A stretch of 47,630 nucleotides of DNA from Treponema sp. (GTDB lineage Bacteria; Spirochaetota; Spirochaetia; Treponematales; Breznakiellaceae). This document shows, in pieces, positions 1-7,622 of the stretch. The translations under genes were made by a program, and so were the position numbers. The notes under the pieces were generated by a model. It had not been told where the DNA came from. It ran no database searches and worked only from the letters and a program-made list of their open reading frames with translations. The DNA lies in the NCBI GenBank assembly GCA_009777535.1, contig WRLP01000001.1:1-47630 (forward strand), in the 5' to 3' direction. Positions within the stretch are counted from its first letter, which is position 1. Each line of letters begins with the position of its first letter.

Positions 1-233
1 GCTATGAGTTCTCCAACCAATACAGGGAAGAAATGGAAAAATCAGGATTGAAACTTGCAGCTTTTACTCCCGACGGCTCACTGGTCGAGTGTGTTGAATG
101 GCCCGTTGCGGGAGAGCACAGCCATCCGTGGGGCGTGGGAGTGCAGTTCCACCCTGAATTTAAATCGAAGCCGATGGCTGCCGCCCCTCTGTTCAGGGAT
201 TTTGTCGCCATAGCCAAAAACTGCAATGGTTAG
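1..233 (+). CDS. pyrG: CTP synthase, C-terminal end (partial)
   Basis: The reading frame is open from base 3 and ends at a TAG at 231-233, so only about the last 76 residues are in the window. CTP synthase makes CTP from UTP and glutamine. What is seen is the end of the class-I glutamine amidotransferase domain: a start like YEFSNQYREE, then GVQFHPEFKSKP, which carries the catalytic His and Glu of the Cys-His-Glu triad, and a final PLFRDFVAIA helix typical of PyrG. The nucleophile Cys and the synthetase domain lie upstream of the window. lptC begins 5 bp after the stop, so pyrG and the lpt genes are probably co-transcribed. Confidence 0.93.
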   Translation, partial: YEFSNQYREEMEKSGLKLAAFTPDGSLVECVEWPVAGEHSHPWGVGVQFHPEFKSKPMAAAPLFRDFVAIAKNCNG

Positions 234-238
234 AATAT

Positions 239-853
239 ATGCGTAATATATTGCTGGTTGTTTGCTGTATCATGCTTACCTTCTATACTGCTTCGTGCAG
301 TTTCGATTACGGTCAGAGTGATGTGTCGGATGACAGTCAGCCTGATATCGTTATGGAAGATGTAGAATATGTCCGGATTAGATCGGCCGATCCTGTAGCC
401 CGTTTTTTCGCCGAGCGTGCAGAGCGTTACGAGAACCGGCAGATAATGGAACTGTTCAATTTTACTTTTGAACAATTTGGCCGGAGTGGGGAAGAAGTAA
501 ATGCTTTTGGAAAGGCAGGTACAGCCTCGGTAGAAATTGACACCGGCGACATCCGTATGGGGCAGGGCGTCAGAATAGATGTAGAATCGGAGGATCTTGC
601 CATTGAAACAGCCCGTCTTGAATGGAGGGACAAGGATCGTATCCTTTCCGCCGGTGAAGACGATGAGGTAAACATCTATCAGCCGAACGGAACAAACTTT
701 ACCGGTATTGGCTTTCGTGCTGACGCGCGAAAACGCACATGGGAATTTTCCGGCGGCGTAAGCGGAATATTTATTCAAGATGAGGAAGAAGAAGCCGGGG
801 AAGAAACCGCACAAGCGGAATGGCAGGACGATGATGAAACGACAGTTGAATAA
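239..853 (+). CDS. lptC: LptC-like lipoprotein of the Lpt export system
   Basis: 204 residues. The N-terminus is a hydrophobic signal ending in a lipobox-like TASC (Cys about residue 20), so the protein is probably a lipoprotein facing the periplasm. The middle (about 40-180) alternates short beta strands (ASVEIDTGDIRM, GVRIDVESEDLAIETARLEW), as in the LptC/LptA beta-jellyroll family, and the tail is very acidic (EEEEAGEE). In LPS-producing bacteria LptC passes lipid from the inner-membrane ABC transporter to LptA. Position supports the call: lptA-like and lptB genes follow with overlap or short spacing. There is no clear Shine-Dalgarno sequence; the start lies 5 bp after pyrG and may be translationally coupled. 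The family call rests on fold pattern and neighbours, not on a strong motif. Confidence 0.7.
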   Translation: MRNILLVVCCIMLTFYTASCSFDYGQSDVSDDSQPDIVMEDVEYVRIRSADPVARFFAERAERYENRQIMELFNFTFEQFGRSGEEVNAFGKAGTASVEIDTGDIRMGQGVRIDVESEDLAIETARLEWRDKDRILSAGEDDEVNIYQPNGTNFTGIGFRADARKRTWEFSGGVSGIFIQDEEEEAGEETAQAEWQDDDETTVE

Positions 854-1466
854 AGTATGGGTGTTATTCGCTTTTTTCTGTTTCATGTTTAACGCTCTTC
901 CCTGCGAGGGAGCGGATACTTTCACATTCAGGGCTGACAGTATGACCGGCTCCAAAGCTCTTGGCCGCGAGGTAACCATATTATCAGGTAACGCTGAGGT
1001 TAAGTCAGACAATTTGCTGCTTCGCGCCGAAAGAATCGAAATTCACGGGGACGATAATCAGTTTGTGGATTGTATGGGCAGTGTGTCCGGCGTTGAAGAA
1101 GAAAAGGATATCCTGTTTTTTGCAGACAGGCTTCGCTACGATCGTAAGCTGAAAATCGCAAGGCTGGAAGGCAACTCGACTCTGGAAGACAGGCAAAATG
1201 AGATTGTCGCCAGAGGACGTTTTATTGAATACGATGACAATGCCGAGATTACGGTAATGCAAATTTCTGTCCGGCTCTTTAAGGACGATATGGTCTGCCG
1301 TTCGGAATATGCTGTTTACTACCGCAATGAAAAACTTTTAAACCTTTCAGGCTTTCCTGTTGTGTTCAAAAAAGACGATGAGTTCCGCGCAGATCGAATT
1401 CAGGTGGATTTGGACACTGATGATGTTTCCATGGAAGGCCTGGTTTCGGGAACAATCAAGAATTAA
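834..1466 (+). CDS. lptA: LptA/OstA-like periplasmic protein
   Basis: About 210 residues from the ATG at 834. An upstream in-frame start at 780 would add a basic stretch with no function, whereas 834 has AGGA at 825-828 and gives a normal signal peptide (hydrophobic run, cleavage near CEGA-D). The gene overlaps the end of lptC by 20 bp in another frame. The mature part has the OstA_N pattern of repeated strand motifs: [61 protein letters not shown] and [10 protein letters not shown]. LptA proteins form a periplasmic beta-jellyroll bridge that carries lipid to the outer membrane. In Treponema the cargo is uncertain because T. pallidum lacks LPS. Confidence 0.78.
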   Translation: MKRQLNKVWVLFAFFCFMFNALPCEGADTFTFRADSMTGSKALGREVTILSGNAEVKSDNLLLRAERIEIHGDDNQFVDCMGSVSGVEEEKDILFFADRLRYDRKLKIARLEGNSTLEDRQNEIVARGRFIEYDDNAEITVMQISVRLFKDDMVCRSEYAVYYRNEKLLNLSGFPVVFKKDDEFRADRIQVDLDTDDVSMEGLVSGTIKN

Positions 1467-1471
1467 ATGCC

Positions 1472-2275
1472 ATGGAAGATGAATATAACGTAATGCCGGA
1501 ATCCCTTCCGGAAGAAACCACCGTGCCGCCGCCGGAGCAAAAATATGAACCCCATGTTTTGGGCGTTTCGGGACTGCACAAGAAATTCGGCAGAAAAGAA
1601 GTGGTACGCGGCGTTAACTTTACCATGCAAAACGGCGAAGTTGCCGGCTTATTGGGCCCTAACGGCGCCGGTAAAACGACAATCTTTTACATGATTGTCG
1701 GCTTTTACCAGCCAACCCAGGGAATAGTTACGTTAGATGGTGTAGACATCACCCCCAAACCAATGTTCCGCAGGGCAAGAATGGGGATTGCCTATCTGCC
1801 CCAGGAGCCTTCGATATTCCGAAAACTTACCGTGGAGAAGAATATCTGGGCAATCCTGGAAACACGTCATGATATAGACAATGCGGCGAAAAAAGAGCGG
1901 CTTGAGCAGCTTTTAACAGAATTTAACATAGCCCGGATTCGCACACAATTCGGATTTACCCTGTCCGGCGGCGAACGGCGGCGGACGGAAATTGCCAGAG
2001 CCCTGGCAACCGAACCGAAATTTTTGCTGCTGGATGAGCCGTTCGCCGGAATTGATCCAATAGCCGTTTTTGAAATCAAGCAAATTATCCGCCGTCTTGC
2101 CCAAAAAGGCATCGGCGTTCTCATTACCGACCACAATGTCCGCGACACTCTGGAAATAACCACCGAGGCTTTTATTATTGCCGACGGAAACATTGTAGCC
2201 CGCGGCGATCGCGACGTTATTCTTGCCGACGAGATGGTTCGTGAAGTTTATCTTGGCAATGAGTTCAGGATGTAG
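1472..2275 (+). CDS. lptB: LptB, ABC transporter ATPase of lipid export
   Basis: 267 residues. Walker A is GPNGAGKTT, the signature is [15 protein letters not shown], Walker B is [12 protein letters not shown], and the switch His lies in [12 protein letters not shown]. The sequences [18 protein letters not shown] and [17 protein letters not shown] are typical of LptB rather than of general amino-acid or drug ABC ATPases. An N-terminal extension of about 25 residues (acidic and Pro-rich: [15 protein letters not shown]) precedes the usual start. The start codon is 5 bp after lptA with no Shine-Dalgarno sequence, which fits coupling. The membrane partners LptF and LptG are not in the window. Confidence 0.93.
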   Translation: MEDEYNVMPESLPEETTVPPPEQKYEPHVLGVSGLHKKFGRKEVVRGVNFTMQNGEVAGLLGPNGAGKTTIFYMIVGFYQPTQGIVTLDGVDITPKPMFRRARMGIAYLPQEPSIFRKLTVEKNIWAILETRHDIDNAAKKERLEQLLTEFNIARIRTQFGFTLSGGERRRTEIARALATEPKFLLLDEPFAGIDPIAVFEIKQIIRRLAQKGIGVLITDHNVRDTLEITTEAFIIADGNIVARGDRDVILADEMVREVYLGNEFRM

Positions 2276-2278
2276 GAA

Positions 2279-2313
2279 TTGACAGAAGCCGGTCCACAAC
2301 CTAAACTTTATTC
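2279..2313 (+). promoter_or_regulatory. Predicted leaderless promoter of glgP
   Basis: -35 TTGACA at 2279-2284, a 17-bp spacer, and -10 TAAACT at 2302-2307. The ATG of the phosphorylase gene starts 6 bp after the -10, where transcription would normally begin. There is no Shine-Dalgarno sequence. The promoter starts right after the lptB stop codon. Confidence 0.6.
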
Positions 2314-4854
2314 ATGAATCTATCAACATATACTATTAAACCAAAACTTCCCCCTGCATTAAAGCCGTTGGAAGAGATTGCCCGCAATTTATGGCTCTCC
2401 TGGAATTATGACGCAGTTCAGCTTTTTATCAGGCTGGATTTCGATTCATGGCTTCAATCACAGCAGAGTCCTGTAAGAACCCTGGGCATGGCGAGCCAGG
2501 AACGGCTTGCCCAGACCGCCAAAGACGATTCTTATCTGGCGGCTTTAAAAGAAGTATACGACAGATTCCAGCAATATAAAAAAGGCGAAACCTGGTATAA
2601 GGGGAGTCATAAAGATGTTGTGGCGTATTTCTCCATGGAATACGGCATGGATACATCACTTCCCATTTATTCCGGCGGTCTTGGCATTTTGTCCGGGGAT
2701 CACATGAAAACCTCTTCGGATATGGGGCTTCCACTGGTGGGCGTCGGGCTTTTGTACAGGCAGGGATATTTTAAACAAATGCTGAACGCCGACGGTTTTC
2801 AGCAGGAAAGCTATCCCGAAAACGACTGGTACAATATGCCGGTGGAGCGTAAAACAGGCAGAGACGGACAGCCTCTTAAAATTTCAGTGGAATTGGCGGG
2901 CAGTCAGGTAATTGCCCAGATTTGGGAGGTAAAAGTAGGCCGTTCCTCCCTTTATCTTTTGGACACAAACATCGAAGAAAATACTCCCGATATCCGCAAC
3001 ATTACCGCCGCTCTTTACGGCGGAGATAAAGAAGCCAGAATGCAGCAGGAAATCCTCCTGGGCATCGGCGGAATCCGCGCCCTGCGCGCACTGGGAATTA
3101 ATCCTGCCGCCACGCACATGAATGAAGGCCATGCGGCTTTTCTCGGCCTTGAACGGATACGGGAAATAATGACCGAAAAGGGTTTCAGTTTTGAAGAAGC
3201 GCGGGAAGCTGTCTGGCCGACAAATATTTTTACTACACATACTCCGGTTCCGGCGGGGAACGAACGTTTTGATATTGCCATGATGGAAAAATATTTCCGT
3301 TCATGGCCGCAGATTCTTGGCATTTCATGGAAGGATTTTATCGGTCTTGGCAGGATACATGTTAACGATGAACGGGAAACTTTTTGTTTAACGGTCCTTG
3401 CGCTGAAGCTGGCGGCTTATGCCAACGGTGTTGCAAAGCTGCATGGAGAAGTTTCCCGTGAGATGTGGAAGGAACTTTGGCCCGGCCTGCCGTTGAACGA
3501 AATACCAATAGGGCATGTTACAAACGGCGTACATACCAGAACATGGGTTTCTTCGGGCATGCTGGAACTTTTGGATCGCTATTTCGGCCCCCACTTTGAA
3601 AAAAAACCCACGGAGTTGGCTATATGGGAGCGCATGGATCGCATCAGCGACGAAGAACTCTGGCGCACTCACGAGCGCCGGCGGGAGCGGCTGGTTGTAT
3701 TTATCAGGGATCGAATCCGCGAACAGTACAGGCGTACCGGTGCGGTTGAACGCCGGATTCGCCAGGCGGAAGACGCTCTTTCGCCATACGCGCTTACCCT
3801 TTGTTTTGCCCGGCGTTTTGCTACCTACAAGCGCGGCAATCTGTTGTTACGCGATCCGGAACGGCTGCTGCGACTGGTAAAAGACCACGATAGGCCGGTT
3901 CAGTTGATTTTCGCCGGCAAGGCGCACCCCCATGATATGCCCGGCAAGGAACTAATCCGCGAGATTATCCACTTTGCAGAAAAATACGATGTTACAAGCC
4001 GTATTGTTTTCGTGGAAAATTATGACATGAGTGTCGCAAAATATCTTACATCGGGAGGAGATGTATGGCTTAACACCCCGCGCAGGCCGATGGAAGCATC
4101 CGGTACCAGCGGAATGAAGGCGGCCATGAACGGCGTGCTCAACTGTTCTGTTATGGACGGCTGGTGGGACGAGGCTTACGATCCGGACATCGGCTGGGCA
4201 ATCGGCCATGGCGAACAGTATCAGGATGAAAAACTGCAGGACGATGTTGAGAGCAAGGCCCTGTACGATTTGCTGGAGAGGGATATTGTCCCCATGTTCT
4301 ATGAACGCGGGCGCGACGGCCTGCCCCGTGAGTGGATCAAAATGATGAAGAGCTGCATGAAGCAGATTGGGCAATCCATGTCCTGCCATCGCATGTTGAT
4401 GGATTATTCAAATCAGTTTTACTTTCCTGCATTAAAGAATTATCGCCGTTTGATCAAGGACGATTATGCAGAGGCAAAATCACTGGCAGGCTATTTTGAC
4501 AAACTGTACCAGTCGTGGGGCGACCTGAAGATTTTCCGTCTGGAATCCAATGCCAGGCCGGTGATGCAGAGGGGAGATTTACTCACTGTTACCGCCTATA
4601 TCGATCTTGCTCAATTATCTCCCGATGATGTATTGGTTGAACTCTACCACGGTAAGGTATCCAACCAGAGCAACGAGATAATGGACGCCCATCGTTCAGA
4701 GATGAAGTGGATAAAAACTGAAGGCGCCCTGAATCTGTATCAGATACGCTTTGAATGTTCCGACACAGGCCAGCAGGGCCATACGGTCAGGATACTGCCC
4801 AAGCATGACGCGCTTGTCCACCCCTACCGCAGCGGGCTTGTGAAGTGGGCGTGA
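2314..4854 (+). CDS. glgP: Alpha-glucan (glycogen) phosphorylase, TIGR02094-like
   Basis: 846 residues. The enzyme releases glucose-1-phosphate from the non-reducing ends of alpha-1,4-glucans with pyridoxal phosphate as cofactor. It starts with NLWLSWNYDAVQLF, the N-terminal DUF3417 motif of the alpha-glucan phosphorylase subfamily found in Thermotoga, Thermus and others, rather than the E. coli GlgP type. Further landmarks are YFSMEYGMDTSLPIYSGGLG, THMNEGHAAF, TTHTPVPAGNERF, GVHTRTW and GKAHPHD. The PLP-binding segment is EASGTSGMKAAMNG, with the predicted Schiff-base Lys near residue 602. The protein is full length. It probably serves storage-glucan use and appears to have its own leaderless promoter. 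Confidence 0.93.
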   Translation: MNLSTYTIKPKLPPALKPLEEIARNLWLSWNYDAVQLFIRLDFDSWLQSQQSPVRTLGMASQERLAQTAKDDSYLAALKEVYDRFQQYKKGETWYKGSHKDVVAYFSMEYGMDTSLPIYSGGLGILSGDHMKTSSDMGLPLVGVGLLYRQGYFKQMLNADGFQQESYPENDWYNMPVERKTGRDGQPLKISVELAGSQVIAQIWEVKVGRSSLYLLDTNIEENTPDIRNITAALYGGDKEARMQQEILLGIGGIRALRALGINPAATHMNEGHAAFLGLERIREIMTEKGFSFEEAREAVWPTNIFTTHTPVPAGNERFDIAMMEKYFRSWPQILGISWKDFIGLGRIHVNDERETFCLTVLALKLAAYANGVAKLHGEVSREMWKELWPGLPLNEIPIGHVTNGVHTRTWVSSGMLELLDRYFGPHFEKKPTELAIWERMDRISDEELWRTHERRRERLVVFIRDRIREQYRRTGAVERRIRQAEDALSPYALTLCFARRFATYKRGNLLLRDPERLLRLVKDHDRPVQLIFAGKAHPHDMPGKELIREIIHFAEKYDVTSRIVFVENYDMSVAKYLTSGGDVWLNTPRRPMEASGTSGMKAAMNGVLNCSVMDGWWDEAYDPDIGWAIGHGEQYQDEKLQDDVESKALYDLLERDIVPMFYERGRDGLPREWIKMMKSCMKQIGQSMSCHRMLMDYSNQFYFPALKNYRRLIKDDYAEAKSLAGYFDKLYQSWGDLKIFRLESNARPVMQRGDLLTVTAYIDLAQLSPDDVLVELYHGKVSNQSNEIMDAHRSEMKWIKTEGALNLYQIRFECSDTGQQGHTVRILPKHDALVHPYRSGLVKWA

Positions 4855-4884
4855 AAAAAGAGAAAAGGTAAAAGGTAAGAGAGA

Positions 4885-5625
4885 GTGGATAGAGAGGAGA
4901 ACACAGCTAAAGAGATAGTTGCCGGGGCTTCACAGTTCCGGTATCTTGATGTAGTTGCGTCGTTTTTTGTTGCGATCCTTATTATCAGCAATATTGCGTC
5001 ATCTGCAAAAATCGTAAGTCTTGGCCTTTCCCTTTTCGGGGTTCCCCTGGTTTTTGACGGCGGCACATTGTTGTTCCCACTGGCTTATGTATTGGGAGAT
5101 GTACTAACCGAGGTTTATGGGTTTAAAACTGCCAGACGGGTTATTTGGACAGGTTTCGCGGCTCTGGCTCTTTCGACCCTTGTATTTTTTATAATCGGGA
5201 TCATGCCGCCGGAAACATTCTGGGAGGAATCAACCGGAAGCGCAGCTTATAATGCAATACTTGGGGGAATGAGTTATGGCGGAATTGTACTTGCAAGCCT
5301 TTTAGCCTACCTGACAGGTGAATTTTCCAATTCAATAATTCTTTCCAAAATGAAAATAAAAATGAAAGGACGCCTGCTTTGGGTAAGGACAATAGGCTCT
5401 ACCCTTGTAGGCGAATTATTGGATACCCTGATTTTTGTACTTGTAGCAACGGTTACCGGAGTGTTTGGCTGGGAAATATTTCTCTCCCTTGTATTAACAA
5501 ATTATATTTTAAAATGCGGCATAGAAGCCGCTATGACGCCCTTCACTTACCTGGTATCCGGTTTTCTAAAACGGAAAGAAGGAATCGATGTGTATGATGT
5601 CGGGATTAAATATAAATTGTGGTAG
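4885..5625 (+). CDS. yhhQ: YhhQ-type queuosine precursor transporter
   Basis: 246 residues, starting at a GTG. This is a polytopic inner-membrane protein with about six hydrophobic segments. The family (DUF165, vitamin uptake-like) takes up the queuosine precursors preQ0/preQ1. Recognisable motifs are ISNIASSAKI near the first helix, FPLAYVLGDVLTEVYGFKTARRVIW, where the DVLTEVYG block is the family hallmark, then LAYLTGEFSNS, and SLVLTNYILKCGIEAAMTPFTYLV near the end. It lies 30 bp after glgP with a purine-rich region (AAAGGTAAGAGAGA) as ribosome binding site. No preQ1 riboswitch fits in the short gap. The function is assigned from the family, and the exact substrate is not shown by sequence. 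Confidence 0.88.
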   Translation: MDREENTAKEIVAGASQFRYLDVVASFFVAILIISNIASSAKIVSLGLSLFGVPLVFDGGTLLFPLAYVLGDVLTEVYGFKTARRVIWTGFAALALSTLVFFIIGIMPPETFWEESTGSAAYNAILGGMSYGGIVLASLLAYLTGEFSNSIILSKMKIKMKGRLLWVRTIGSTLVGELLDTLIFVLVATVTGVFGWEIFLSLVLTNYILKCGIEAAMTPFTYLVSGFLKRKEGIDVYDVGIKYKLW

Positions 5626-5637
5626 GGCTTTTCTTCC

Positions 5638-5665
5638 TTGACTTTTGGCATATATAGACTAACAT
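5638..5665 (+). promoter_or_regulatory. Possible promoter of the small outer-membrane-like gene
   Basis: -35 TTGACT at 5638-5643, a 16-bp spacer, and TAACAT at 5660-5665 as a weak -10. The leader would be about 55 nt, ending in an AAAGGGG ribosome binding site before the ATG at 5726. The -35 is good, the -10 only fair. Confidence 0.35.
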
Positions 5666-5725
5666 TAAATATGAATCTATCATTGTAGGTGTACAAAATC
5701 CAAAAATGCAGATAAAGGGGTTGGT

Positions 5726-6244
5726 ATGAAAAAATTTCTGATTTTAACAGTAATGATTGCTGTCATCGCGGTAGCGGCTTTTTCCATTGATGATGACTGG
5801 TACGAAACTTATCCCGCTTATATTGAACCAGGTGATGTTTTACTCAATGTGGGCGTCGGCTTCGGAGTTCCCTATATAGACGCTGTCCAGATGGGTACTG
5901 TTGTTTCTGTTGATGTTGCTGTTCCATTAGGGGGCCTGGCTTTTTCCCTCGGCGGCAGCGCCGGCTTTAATGTAAGTTTTCCCAATGACGCAAGATTCTT
6001 TTTACCTGTTGCTTTCCGTTTTGGCTGGCACCCGAACCTTGGATTTGAAAAATTCGCCCTTTATGCTGTTGCGACAGCCGCAATTCCCTTTGTTTGGGGC
6101 AAGGATCCCTTCAACGTGTACTGGCCTGCTGTCGGCGGTATTGCCGCCGGCTTTCGTTTCTTTTTTACACCGTCTTTTGCCCTCTATACTGAAGCGGGTT
6201 ATGGCCTTAACCTTCTTGTCGCAGGCGTAGGGTTTAGATTTTAA
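5726..6244 (+). CDS. Small secreted, probably outer-membrane beta-barrel protein
   Basis: 172 residues; I do not recognise a named family. A signal peptide (MKKFLILTVMIAVIAVAAFS) is followed by a mature part rich in Gly and aromatic residues with alternating hydrophobic strands (DVLLNVGVGFGVPYI, GLAFSLGGSAGFNVSF, FALYAVATAAIPFVWG, GGIAAGFRFFFTPSFALYTEAGYGL). It ends in VAGVGFRF, with the C-terminal Phe typical of outer-membrane barrel proteins. Eight short strands would fit a small OmpA/OmpW-sized barrel. The ribosome binding site AAAGGGG lies before the ATG. No operon partner is evident. The barrel call is an inference from strand pattern and C-terminus. Confidence 0.7.
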   Translation: MKKFLILTVMIAVIAVAAFSIDDDWYETYPAYIEPGDVLLNVGVGFGVPYIDAVQMGTVVSVDVAVPLGGLAFSLGGSAGFNVSFPNDARFFLPVAFRFGWHPNLGFEKFALYAVATAAIPFVWGKDPFNVYWPAVGGIAAGFRFFFTPSFALYTEAGYGLNLLVAGVGFRF

Positions 6245-6253
6245 AAATGCACT

Positions 6254-6313
6254 TATACTGCAAAAATCATTGACTTTTTAACCATTTTTGCAGTATACTG
6301 CAAAAATGGTTAA
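6254..6313 (+). promoter_or_regulatory. Palindrome and promoter over the start of DUF4143 ATPase no. 1
   Basis: A perfect 36-bp palindrome spans 6278-6313, centred between 6295 and 6296. Its core half-site TATACTGCAAAAAT occurs at 6294-6307 and inverted at 6284-6297, and a third, direct copy lies at 6254-6267, 40 bp upstream. The promoter elements lie inside this region: -35 TTGACT at 6270-6275, an 18-bp spacer, and -10 TATACT at 6294-6299. The ATG at 6306 follows the -10 by 6 bp and is itself inside the palindrome. This looks like an autoregulatory operator over a leaderless start. Confidence 0.6.
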
Positions 6314-7511
6314 GCGATCTTTTTTTGTAAGCCAGCTTGCGTCGTTCCGGGATACCCGGCTTATCAAGGTTGTGAGTGGAGTAAGGCGCTGCGGTAAATC
6401 GACTTTATTGGAACTCTACCGCCGGTACCTTCTGGAAAACGATGTACAGTCAAAGCAGATAATCAGCATAAACCTGGAAGATTCGGACTTCCGTAATTTG
6501 CTGGATCCCTACAAACTCCACGATTATATTAAAGCTCAGTTAAACCCCAAAATGATGAATTATGTTTTTCTTGATGAAATCCAGAATGTCAACGACTACC
6601 AAATAGCAGTAAACAGCCTGTTTATCAAGAAAAATGTTGATCTTTACATAACCGGTTCCAATGCATATATGCTTTCAGGTGAATTGGCAACTCTTCTGTC
6701 CGGCCGTTATGTGGAAATTCATCTTTTTCCGCTGTCATTCAGGGAATACTGTTCGGCATTTTCAGGTCATGTGGAACTTTCCCGCTGTTACCGGGACTAT
6801 CTCCTTAACAGCTCGTTTCCCTATACTCTGGAATTGGCTGAAAGAGAAGACGGTAAAAAGCAGATACGGAATTATCTTGGCGGCATATACAATACTGTTT
6901 TGTTGAAGGATATAGTTGCCAGAAAAAGAGTTGCCGATGTCCTGATGCTGGAAAGCCTTGTCCGTTTTCTGTTTGATAATATAGGTTGTGAAATATCAAC
7001 AAAAAAAATAACCGACTCCATGACCAGCACCGGAAGAAAAATTTCTGTGCATACTGTCGAAAATTACCTTTCCGGCCTTATTGACAGCTTTATTATGTAT
7101 CGGCTGGGGCGTTTTGATATAAAAGGAAGGCAGCATCTAAAAACGGGGAGTAAATATTACATTGTGGATCCGGGGCTGCGGTATTTTTTACTTGGTTCAC
7201 AAATCGGAGACGAAGGCCGGGTTTTGGAAAATGTGATTTTTATTGAACTGTGCCGCCGCGGTTACGAACTTAGTTTTGGCAGGATTGATAATGCCGAGGT
7301 TGATTTCGTGGCGGTAAAGGAAGGCAGTCCGTCGTATTTTCAGGTTGCTTTAACAGCACGCGATAAGACCACCATGGAGCGCGAATTACGGCCGCTGAAC
7401 AACATTCGTGATCACAATCCTAAATACCTGCTAACCCTGGACGATGATCCGCCAGCATCTTATAACGGGATACGCCGCATTAATGCGCTGGACTGGCTGC
7501 TGGAAGATTGA
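6306..7511 (+). CDS. DUF4143-family AAA+ ATPase no. 1
   Basis: About 401 residues from the ATG at 6306; a TTG 18 bp upstream is in frame but lies inside the palindrome and before the predicted transcription start. The N-terminal AAA_14 ATPase domain has Walker A SGVRRCGKST, Walker B YVFLDEIQN, a sensor segment YITGSNAYMLSGE, and the family block LSGRYVEIHLFPLSFREY. The C-terminal half is DUF4143 with a PD-(D/E)XK-like fold: NAEVDFVAVKEG followed by YFQVALT, where the usual E-x-K is replaced by Gln-Val-Ala, so the nuclease site looks inactive. The biological role of these ATPases is not established. A second, diverged member is at 22958-24280. Confidence 0.88.
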   Translation: MVKRSFFVSQLASFRDTRLIKVVSGVRRCGKSTLLELYRRYLLENDVQSKQIISINLEDSDFRNLLDPYKLHDYIKAQLNPKMMNYVFLDEIQNVNDYQIAVNSLFIKKNVDLYITGSNAYMLSGELATLLSGRYVEIHLFPLSFREYCSAFSGHVELSRCYRDYLLNSSFPYTLELAEREDGKKQIRNYLGGIYNTVLLKDIVARKRVADVLMLESLVRFLFDNIGCEISTKKITDSMTSTGRKISVHTVENYLSGLIDSFIMYRLGRFDIKGRQHLKTGSKYYIVDPGLRYFLLGSQIGDEGRVLENVIFIELCRRGYELSFGRIDNAEVDFVAVKEGSPSYFQVALTARDKTTMERELRPLNNIRDHNPKYLLTLDDDPPASYNGIRRINALDWLLED

Positions 7512-7622
7512 AAACCAGGGCTAAAAAACGCTCCCGGCATCTTTTTCATCCGGCTATTCAAAAAATTCATATTTTGTTATATATTTGTATGGTCAATAAC
7601 AATATTTTTTTGGAGGGTTCTT

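Noticed and set aside
230-1012. Long open frame (260 codons) on the minus strand
   Set aside because: It lies antisense to lptC and lptA, which have signals and family patterns; its translation has no domain.
4885-4915. A preQ1 riboswitch before the YhhQ-type gene
   Set aside because: Only 30 bp lie between the genes and no pseudoknot pattern is seen.
6288-6305. TTG start upstream of DUF4143 ATPase no. 1
   Set aside because: It lies before the predicted transcription start and inside the palindrome; the ATG at 6306 fits better.
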